From Candidatus Agathobaculum merdigallinarum (lineage in GTDB: Bacteria > Bacillota > Clostridia > Oscillospirales > Butyricicoccaceae), in the NCBI GenBank assembly GCA_019115425.1, contig DXDO01000056.1, forward strand, positions 1-5,733: a DNA stretch of 5,733 nucleotides. The letters run 5' to 3'. The position numbers were made by a program, and so were the translations under genes. This document shows, piece by piece, positions 1-3,281 of this stretch (positions are counted from its first letter, which is position 1; each line of letters begins with the position of its first letter). A model generated the notes under the pieces. The model saw only the letters and a list, made by a program, of their open reading frames with translations. It was not told where the DNA came from and made no database searches.

Positions 1-80
1 AGCATCTGGTCAACCAGCGTGGTTTTGCCGTGGTCAACGTGCGCGATGATCGCAATGTTGCGCAAATCGTTACGAACCAT
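1..80 (-). CDS. typA: TypA/BipA translational GTPase, N-terminal fragment
   Basis: This is the start of a gene that runs off the left edge of the window. Read on the minus strand from the ATG at 80-78 it gives 26 codons: MVRNDLRNIAIIAHVDHGKT, then TLVDQM. The segment AHVDHGKTT (residues 13-21) is the G1/P-loop of translational GTPases. The lead-in RNDLRNIAIIAHVDHGKTTLVD fits TypA/BipA, whereas LepA normally has IRNFCIIAHIDHGKSTL. TypA is a ribosome-binding GTPase of the EF-G family, linked to ribosome assembly and to stress and cold adaptation. The start is supported by GGAGG on the minus strand (plus 92-88), 7 nt before the ATG. The gene has its own promoter and lies downstream of the terminator of the next minus-strand gene, so it is probably transcribed alone. 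Only the extreme N-terminus is visible; the other GTPase motifs lie outside. Confidence 0.93.
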   Translation of the reverse strand, partial: MVRNDLRNIAIIAHVDHGKTTLVDQM

Positions 81-120
81 ATCTATTCCTCCATCTGCGG
101 ATAATTTTCGTGCAGATAAT

Positions 121-149
121 ATTATACCCGCTTTTTGGTAGGTTTTCCA
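121..149 (-). promoter_or_regulatory. Candidate sigma-A promoter for typA
   Basis: On the minus strand there is a perfect TATAAT (plus 126-121), preceded by TGGAAA (plus 149-144) at 17 bp spacing. The TATAAT lies about 40 bp before the typA ATG, leaving a leader of roughly 35 nt with the GGAGG site in it. The -35 is a weak match. A perfect TTGACA lies further upstream (plus 165-160), but 33 bp from the TATAAT, so it cannot pair with it. The -10 element is the convincing part. Confidence 0.5.
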
Positions 150-241
150 CCTGTGTAATTGTCAAAAATGGCGCAATGAATGGGCGAAAAACTGTCGATA
201 TTTGCGATTTTGCGCCTTTTCGGGCGGCTTTATCAGGGAAG

Positions 242-270
242 AAAAAAGGCGGGCGCGGAAGGCGCACGCC
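242..270 (-). terminator. Intrinsic terminator of the DUF6809-like gene
   Basis: In minus-strand RNA, GGCGUGCGC pairs with GCGCCCGCC (8 of 9 pairs, one U-C mismatch) around a CUUCC loop, followed directly by six U residues and then CUUCC. The plus-strand arms are 248-256 and 262-270, with the A-run at 242-247. It lies 53 bp past the stop codon of the minus-strand small gene and upstream of the typA promoter, so it separates the two transcripts. Confidence 0.8.
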
Positions 271-323
271 GTTGGGGGTGTTGTAAGACCTGAGCGGTTT
301 TGATATAATAAACAGGAATACAG

Positions 324-569
324 CTACTCCTGCGGCGCAAGCTGATACACGAGCGACAGGGCGGTACGGAAGCCCTGCCGGAAGCAGTCCTGCGCATAGA
401 TCGCGTGCGCGAGGGTGCACTCGTCGAACAGGCGGAGCAGCGCACGGCGCTGTTTGCGGGAAAGGCCTCGGGCGAGTGCAGGATATTGCGGGAATTCATG
501 GAGACAAGGCGGCATTTTGAGTTCCTTCATGCAGTAGAGGGAGAAGAGTTCGTCAAGTGGGTTGTTCAT
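324..569 (-). CDS. Small protein resembling the DUF6809 family
   Basis: This gene encodes 81 residues from the ATG at 569-567, chosen because GAAGGAG (plus 585-579) sits 9 nt upstream. A TTG start at 587 would begin inside that ribosome site. The protein is helical, with no signal peptide or membrane segment. It has an N-terminal LDELFSLYCMKEL, a basic middle RKQRRALLRLFDE (residues 38-50), and a C-terminal DCFRQGFRTALSLVYQL (61-77). The L..LY opening and the F..GFR.A/G..L ending resemble short Firmicute proteins grouped as DUF6809, whose function is unknown. The family assignment is from memory of the pattern and is moderate. The gene is divergent from an XRE regulator, with their start codons about 70 bp apart across a shared palindrome, and has its own terminator. 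That context suggests it is controlled by the regulator; toxin, antirepressor or simple accessory roles are all possible and none is shown. Confidence 0.72.
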   Translation of the reverse strand: MNNPLDELFSLYCMKELKMPPCLHEFPQYPALARGLSRKQRRALLRLFDECTLAHAIYAQDCFRQGFRTALSLVYQLAPQE

Positions 570-587
570 GGGGTACAACTCCTTCAA

Positions 588-615
588 TTTGTATGATCAT
601 AGATTATCATACAAA
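588..615. promoter_or_regulatory. Palindromic operator between the divergent small genes
   Basis: A perfect 10-bp inverted repeat, TTTGTATGAT (588-597) and ATCATACAAA (606-615), is separated by 8 bp. The left arm also forms a second overlapping palindrome, TATGATCATA (592-601), so the half-site ATCATA/TATGAT occurs three times. The site overlaps the candidate -10 elements of both genes and ends 26 bp before the regulator's ATG. This is the usual arrangement of an autorepressed XRE-family operator. The binding protein is inferred from the neighbouring gene. Confidence 0.72.
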
Positions 616-629
616 ATGAATGATGTCAA
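603..629 (-). promoter_or_regulatory. Candidate promoter of the minus-strand small gene
   Basis: On the minus strand, a perfect TTGACA (plus 629-624) is followed by GATAAT (plus 608-603). The spacing is 15 bp, a little short. Transcription would start near 596, giving a leader of about 27 nt. The -10 lies inside the inverted-repeat operator, so a bound repressor would block it. A plus-strand -10 candidate, TATCAT (605-610), for the regulator gene occupies nearly the same bases but has only a poor -35. Confidence 0.5.
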
Positions 630-640
630 GAGGGATTGCA

Positions 641-847
641 ATGGATTACATTCAAAATTTACGAAAGATCAGAACAGCCCGCGGCTGGTCGCAGGTGGAA
701 CTGAGCAAAGCGATCGGTCTGGGTGGTTCCACCTATGGGCTGTATGAGACTTATCAGCGCAAGCTGGATGTTGATACGCTGCTCAAATTATGCGAGGTGT
801 TGCAGGTCACTCCTAACGAAGCTCTTGGCTTTGAGGAAGAGGGGTAA
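641..847 (+). CDS. XRE-family helix-turn-helix transcriptional regulator
   Basis: This encodes 68 residues, essentially a single DNA-binding domain. The ATG at 641 is chosen because AAGAGGGA (628-635) ends 5 nt before it; the in-frame ATGs at 620 and 623 lack a good ribosome site and lie closer to the operator. The first helix is LRKIRTARG (7-15), followed by WSQVELSKAIGL (16-27), the Cro/C1-type helix-turn-helix. The tail TLLKLCEVLQVTPNEALGF (46-64) matches the closing helices of XRE domains, where L..L...L.V...E.L is usual. There is no effector or protease domain, so it is probably a dimeric Cro-like repressor acting in the cytoplasm. It is transcribed away from the DUF6809-like gene across a perfect inverted repeat, which suggests autoregulation and control of that neighbour. 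It could be a chromosomal remnant of a mobile element. The fold is clear; the targets are inferred. Confidence 0.9.
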   Translation: MDYIQNLRKIRTARGWSQVELSKAIGLGGSTYGLYETYQRKLDVDTLLKLCEVLQVTPNEALGFEEEG

Positions 848-894
848 CGTTGTACCCTTTCCAAAGCGGGATAAAAGTGCCGCTGCGCGCGGCA

Positions 895-946
895 GGCGCA
901 CAAGAGGGGAGACACCGATGGTTTCTCCCCTCTTGCGAATCACCCC
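895..946 (+). repeat. Hairpin repeat element, copy 1
   Basis: This element starts GGCGCACAAGAGGGG and ends CCCCTCTTGCGAATCACCCC. The arms CAAGAGGGGAGA (901-912) and TCTCCCCTCTTG (924-935) pair perfectly over 12 bp, with a small extra stem ACC/GGT in the loop. The same flanks and outer stem occur in reverse orientation at 1365-1408, with different inner stem and loop bases. It follows the XRE stop by about 50 bp and could also act in 3' end formation, but there is no U-run directly after the stem. Confidence 0.75.
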
Positions 947-1040
947 TTTTCCTTTAGGACGCGCTGCGCGCGTAAGAGTAAGTAACGCATTACAGTTGCC
1001 GCCCATTTGCTATGTCAGGGTAAGCGGGACGGCTGCCACC

Positions 1041-1067
1041 CCGTAGGGCGCGACGACCCGGCGCGCC
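1041..1067 (+). repeat. Degenerate GTAGGG-GCGC hairpin repeat
   Basis: CCGTAG followed by GGCGCG (1047-1052) pairs with CGCGCC (1062-1067) across a 9-base loop. The preceding bases GCCACCCCGTAGGG (1035-1048) recur exactly at 1147-1160, ahead of another copy, so this is a diverged member of the same family. Confidence 0.55.
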
Positions 1068-1084
1068 AAATGCAGCGTCCATAT

Positions 1085-1111
1085 CCCGTAGGGGCGCGCA
1101 CTGCGCGCCCG
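1085..1111 (+). repeat. GTAGGGGCGCGC hairpin repeat
   Basis: CCCGTAG is followed by GGGCGCGC (1092-1099), loop ACT, and GCGCGCCC (1103-1110), a perfect 8-bp stem. It is nearly identical to the copies at 1151-1178 and, inverted, 1496-1520. Confidence 0.8.
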
Positions 1112-1150
1112 ATCCCGCGCCGGACGGACCATGCCCAGCGGTGGTTGCCA

Positions 1151-1178
1151 CCCCGTAGGGGCGCGCATCGCGCGCCCG
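1151..1178 (+). repeat. GTAGGGGCGCGC hairpin repeat
   Basis: CCCCGTAG is followed by stem arms GGGCGCGC (1159-1166) and GCGCGCCC (1170-1177) around ATC. Same orientation as the 1085 copy; only the loop differs (ATC against ACT). Confidence 0.8.
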
Positions 1179-1290
1179 CACAGCACCCCGGTCGGAGCGT
1201 CGCCTTCACGAAAGCGGCAGGTGCAAGTCTTACATCGCCAGCACTTCCGCCTTTCAGGGATGGCGTATCAGAGAGCCGCCGCGACGTTAT

Positions 1291-1334
1291 CGCAAATCAA
1301 ATTTTTCCACAGTATGTGGACAAATTTGTTTGCG
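1291..1334. repeat. 44-bp AT-rich imperfect palindrome
   Basis: The arms pair CGCAAA (1291-1296) with TTTGCG (1329-1334), CAAATTT (1298-1304) with AAATTTG (1322-1328), and TCCACA (1306-1311) with TGTGGA (1315-1320), around the centre GTA. That is 19 base pairs, broken only by a bulged T at 1297 and a T-C mismatch at 1305/1321. The inner arms TTTTCCACA and TGTGGACAA each differ by one base from the DnaA-box core TTATCCACA. It is AT-rich within very GC-rich surroundings. It may be a protein-binding site or the stem of an untranslated RNA; the sequence does not decide. Confidence 0.65.
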
Positions 1335-1364
1335 GTCGCGGGCAGACGCAAACATCCCCCAGCG

Positions 1365-1408
1365 GGGGTGATTCGCAAGAGGGGGCGAAGCGCCCCCTCT
1401 TGTGCGCC
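1365..1408 (-). repeat. Hairpin repeat element, copy 2 (inverted)
   Basis: On the minus strand this reads GGCGCACAAGAGGGG, hairpin, then CCCCTCTTGCGAATCACCCC, the same outer sequence as 895-946. The stem arms CAAGAGGGGGCG (1376-1387) and CGCCCCCTCTTG (1391-1402) pair perfectly over 12 bp around AAG. The inner stem has changed to GCG/CGC while pairing is kept, which points to selection for the hairpin or gene conversion between arms. Directly upstream is CCCCC-AGC-GGGGG (1356-1368). Confidence 0.75.
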
Positions 1409-1495
1409 CGCGCCGCGTAGGCGCTCGTTCCCGCCCGCGATGCGCGGGCAACACGCTTTGCCTTGTCAGGCTCCCTGTTGAGGGCGAACACCACG

Positions 1496-1520
1496 CGGGC
1501 GCGCAATGCGCGCCCCTACG
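1496..1520 (-). repeat. GTAGGGGCGCGC hairpin repeat, inverted copy
   Basis: The stem GGGCGCGC (1497-1504), loop AAT, GCGCGCCC (1508-1515) is followed by CTACGG, the reverse complement of the CCGTAG flank in the other copies. It therefore lies in the opposite orientation to those at 1085 and 1151. Confidence 0.8.
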
Positions 1521-1588
1521 GCTGGCGACTTGGCGGGCCGTATTCCTGCCGCCCGCAGGCGCACGGTTTACGCAAATTTCCGATTTTA

Positions 1589-1621
1589 GCTATAGAAATG
1601 CTATAGGCCGTGTGCTATAAT
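1589..1621 (+). promoter_or_regulatory. Promoter of the rfbA-yjbQ operon with GCTATA repeats
   Basis: TATAAT (1616-1621) is preceded by TG one base upstream, giving an extended -10, TGCTATAAT. A partial -35, TAGAAA (1593-1598), stands 17 bp away. Transcription would start near 1628, leaving about 32 nt before the ATG. GCTATAG occurs at 1589-1595 and again at 1600-1606, exactly 11 bp apart, and GCTATAA at 1614-1620 forms the -10 itself. The two upstream copies overlap the -35 and spacer and may be a regulator site. Confidence 0.7.
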
Positions 1622-1659
1622 GATTTCACAATATAAAACAGAGATAGAGGAATAACCGT

Positions 1660-2517
1660 ATGAAAGGAATCATTCTTGCCGCGGGAAAAGGCTCCCGCCT
1701 TTACCCCATGACGCGGCCGGTCTGCAAGCCGCTTCTTCCGGTCTATGACAAGCCCATGATCTACTATCCGCTTGCGGTTTTGATGCAGGCGGGCATCCGC
1801 GATATCCTGATTATCATCCCGCCCGGAGAGGAGGGCCCGTTTTACCGCCTGCTCGGCTCCGGCGGCCGGTTCGGCGTCAACATCACCTATGAGGTACAGG
1901 ATGTTGCGCGCGGCATCGCGGACGCGCTGCTGATCGGCGAACAGTTCGTCGGCACGGACGATGTCTGTCTAGTGCTGGGCGACAATATTTTCTACTCGCC
2001 GGATTTTGAGAATTACCTCAATCAGGCGCTTGCGCTGGGCGAGGGCGCGTGCGTATTCGGCTATTATGTGGATGATCCGCGCGCGTTCGGCGTGGTCGAG
2101 TTCGACGGGCAGGGGCGCGCGGTCTCGATCGAGGAGAAGCCGCGCCATCCCAAATCCAATTATATCGTGCCCGGCCTGTATTTCTATGATAACGACGTCA
2201 TGGAGATCGCGCACAACTTAAAACCCTCTGCGCGCGGCGAGCTGGAGATCACAGACGTCAATCTGGAATATCTGCGCCGCGGCAAGCTGCATGTGGTCAA
2301 GCTGGATCGAGACTTTGTCTGGCTGGACGCGGGCACGGCGGAAAATCTGCTGTCCTCCTCGCAGGAGGTCAAGCGCGTGCAGGATGAAACCGGACGCTAT
2401 ATCGCCTGTCTGGAGGAGATCGCCTACCAGCGCGGCTACATCGGCCGGCATACGCTGCTGCGCCATGCTGCGGATTTGAACAAAACGTTGTATGGGCGCT
2501 ATCTGGAGTGCCTGTAA
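1660..2517 (+). CDS. rfbA: Glucose-1-phosphate nucleotidylyltransferase, RmlA/RfbA-like
   Basis: This 285-residue protein is close to the usual 285-295 of RmlA. The family joins glucose-1-phosphate and dTTP to give dTDP-glucose, the first step of dTDP-rhamnose and related sugars, in the cytoplasm. Visible motifs are GKGSRLYPMT (9-18), the nucleotide-binding loop; KPLLPVYDKPMIYYP (23-37); LGDN (106-109) with metal-binding D108; EEKP (158-161) with K160; NYIVPGLYFYD (167-177); ARGELEITDVN (191-201); and WLDAGT (221-226) with D223. All key acidic and basic residues are present. It departs from classical RmlA in having CKPLLP rather than SKQLLP, and ARGIADAL (83-90) in place of the PDGLAQA-type loop; I recall this variant from Clostridia. 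The ATG is preceded by AGAGGAA (1646-1652). No rmlB, rmlC or rmlD is nearby, so the product's use is unclear. UTP use is possible, though the sequence is unlike GalU. Confidence 0.88.
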   Translation: MKGIILAAGKGSRLYPMTRPVCKPLLPVYDKPMIYYPLAVLMQAGIRDILIIIPPGEEGPFYRLLGSGGRFGVNITYEVQDVARGIADALLIGEQFVGTDDVCLVLGDNIFYSPDFENYLNQALALGEGACVFGYYVDDPRAFGVVEFDGQGRAVSIEEKPRHPKSNYIVPGLYFYDNDVMEIAHNLKPSARGELEITDVNLEYLRRGKLHVVKLDRDFVWLDAGTAENLLSSSQEVKRVQDETGRYIACLEEIAYQRGYIGRHTLLRHAADLNKTLYGRYLECL

Positions 2518-2532
2518 AGGAGAAAAACAGCA

Positions 2533-2985
2533 ATGCCAGTTTATACAGAAACCAAAACCTACCGCACCAAGGCCCACATGGGCATGATCGATGTGACCGA
2601 TGATTTCCGTGCGGCGGTCAGAAACGCATGCCGCAATACGGGCATGAAGTCGGGCATTATCACCGGCTTTACCACCGGCGGCGTTGCCGGCCTGACCACG
2701 CTGGAGTTTGAGCCGGGCATGGTGCATCATGATCTCAAGGCGGCGATGGATGTGTTTTCGCCCTATACGGACGAGACCGGCCGCGTCATCCACTATCACC
2801 ACCACGATACCTGGCACGATGACAACGGCTCGTCGCACATCAAGGCGGCGCTGCTCAGCCCGTTCATTGTGATCCCGTTTGTGGAAGGGGAGATCACCAT
2901 CGGCCCGTGGCAGAATCTGACGCTGGTCGAGTGCGACACGCGCGACCGGACGCGGGATATTGTATTTCAGGTGATGGGAGAATGA
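2533..2985 (+). CDS. yjbQ: YjbQ/UPF0047 family protein
   Basis: This 150-residue cytoplasmic protein is of the UPF0047 (YjbQ) family, often annotated as secondary thiamine-phosphate synthase because E. coli YjbQ has that weak activity; the true role is unsettled. Family marks are GLTTLEFEPG (53-62), VHHDL (64-68), the histidine-rich block YHHHDTWHDDNGSSHIKA (88-105), the loop VIPFVEGEITIGPWQNL (113-129, where families usually have GTWQ), and the closing VECDTRDRTRDIVFQV (132-147). The clustered histidines around H91, H95 and H102 are the likely metal or phosphate site. The start has AAAGGAG (2516-2522), which overlaps the rfbA stop codon, and lies 15 bp after that gene, so the two are one operon and possibly translationally coupled. 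The pairing gives no clear pathway: YjbQ sits beside many unrelated genes. Confidence 0.9.
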   Translation: MPVYTETKTYRTKAHMGMIDVTDDFRAAVRNACRNTGMKSGIITGFTTGGVAGLTTLEFEPGMVHHDLKAAMDVFSPYTDETGRVIHYHHHDTWHDDNGSSHIKAALLSPFIVIPFVEGEITIGPWQNLTLVECDTRDRTRDIVFQVMGE

Positions 2986-2988
2986 GTT

Positions 2989-3015
2989 TCGCTGGAACCA
3001 TACAGGTTCCAGCGA
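2989..3015 (+). repeat. Perfect 11-bp hairpin after yjbQ
   Basis: TCGCTGGAACC (2989-2999) and GGTTCCAGCGA (3005-3015) pair perfectly around ATACA, starting only 3 bp after the yjbQ stop. No U-run follows (GAAGGG), so it is not a classical terminator; it may protect the 3' end of the mRNA or be a transcriptional attenuation element. Confidence 0.7.
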
Positions 3016-3018
3016 GAA

Positions 3019-3091
3019 GGGACACACCGCGCAGAGCGCGGATGCGTCCCAGACGCGATGTTTGCGCGCCGCAGGCGGCACACAAAATCGC
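3019..3091 (+). repeat. Two further hairpins in the 3' untranslated region
   Basis: The first pairs GGGAC (3019-3023) with GTCCC (3046-3050) and, inside, CCGCGC (3027-3032) with GCGCGG (3036-3041). The second pairs GCGAT (3055-3059) with ATCGC (3087-3091), TTTG (3061-3064) with CAAA (3083-3086), and GCCGC (3068-3072) with GCGGC (3075-3079). Both are imperfect and could form as RNA. No coding frame here is convincing. Confidence 0.5.
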
Positions 3092-3100
3092 GCACTGGTA

Positions 3101-3131
3101 TCAAAACCTCCGGCAAAGCCGGAGGTTTTGA
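3101..3131. terminator. First of two tandem terminator hairpins
   Basis: TCAAAACCTCCGGC (3101-3114) and GCCGGAGGTTTTGA (3118-3131) form a perfect 14-bp stem around AAA. The A4/T4 tracts lie at the base of the stem, so it could work on either strand, but no further U-run follows on the plus strand. It stands 2 bp before a second hairpin with a stronger U-tract. Confidence 0.65.
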
Positions 3132-3133
3132 TG

Positions 3134-3165
3134 AAAATGGCCGCTATGCGGCCATTTTTCTGTTT
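3134..3165 (+). terminator. Intrinsic terminator of the rfbA-yjbQ operon
   Basis: AAAATGGCCGC (3134-3144) pairs perfectly with GCGGCCATTTT (3148-3158) around TAT, followed by a U-rich tail TTTTTCTGTTTT. It ends the operon about 150 bp after yjbQ and about 45 bp before the glgX promoter, keeping the two transcripts apart. Confidence 0.85.
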
Positions 3166-3211
3166 TATGCGCGCCGGAGACATGTTTTATGTTCTGTATT
3201 CGGCGCATAAG

Positions 3212-3240
3212 TTGACAAATACCGGGGAAAACGGTATGCT
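3212..3240 (+). promoter_or_regulatory. Sigma-A promoter of glgX
   Basis: A perfect TTGACA (3212-3217) is followed after exactly 17 bp by TATGCT (3235-3240). Transcription would start near 3247, giving a short leader of about 35 nt with the ribosome site AAAGAGGG (3268-3275). I see no operator or catabolite-response (cre) site clearly overlapping it. Confidence 0.8.
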
Positions 3241-3281
3241 GAAAACAAGAGTATTTTGCTTTATGGAAAAGAGGGATGAAT

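Larger units (their letters stand above)
848..1588. other. Repeat-rich intergenic region with no credible gene
   Basis: About 740 bp between the XRE gene and the rfbA-like promoter contain no coding sequence I believe. Open frames here translate the GC-rich repeats into Arg/Ala/Pro-rich strings such as GCHPVGARIARP, and they have no ribosome sites. The region holds two inverted copies of a hairpin element, several GTAGGGGCGCGC hairpins and a 44-bp palindrome, all listed separately. Further small hairpins are TGCCGC/GCGGCA (878-894), CCCCC-AGC-GGGGG (1356-1368) and GCCCGCG-ATG-CGCGGGC (1433-1449). At 1210-1255 an irregular stem pairs GAAAGCGG, GTGC with GCAC, CCGC, TTTC. I found no tRNA or rRNA, transposase fragment or CRISPR array. 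Confidence 0.75.

Noticed and set aside
160..165. Perfect TTGACA upstream of typA as the -35 of its promoter
   Set aside because: It is 33 bp from the TATAAT, far outside the 15-19 bp range, and has no -10 match at the right distance.
70..420. 116-codon minus-strand frame over the typA start and intergenic region
   Set aside because: It overlaps typA and the minus-strand terminator in another frame, and has no ribosome site or family resemblance.
1291..1334. Palindrome as a replication origin or dif site
   Set aside because: Only two imperfect DnaA-like boxes are present, with no cluster and no dnaA/dnaN neighbours, and the sequence does not resemble XerC/XerD dif cores.
1007..1481. Open frames of 116-137 codons in the repeat region
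   Set aside because: They translate the GC-rich hairpin repeats (GCHPVGARIARP-type strings), lack ribosome sites and show no protein-like composition.
1035..1520. CRISPR array in the repeat cluster
   Set aside because: Repeat units are irregularly spaced, occur in both orientations and are themselves near-complete palindromes; there are no uniform spacers and no cas genes.
2218..3183. 321-codon minus-strand open frame
   Set aside because: It is antisense to the end of rfbA and all of yjbQ, both clear family members, and has no ribosome site or domain.
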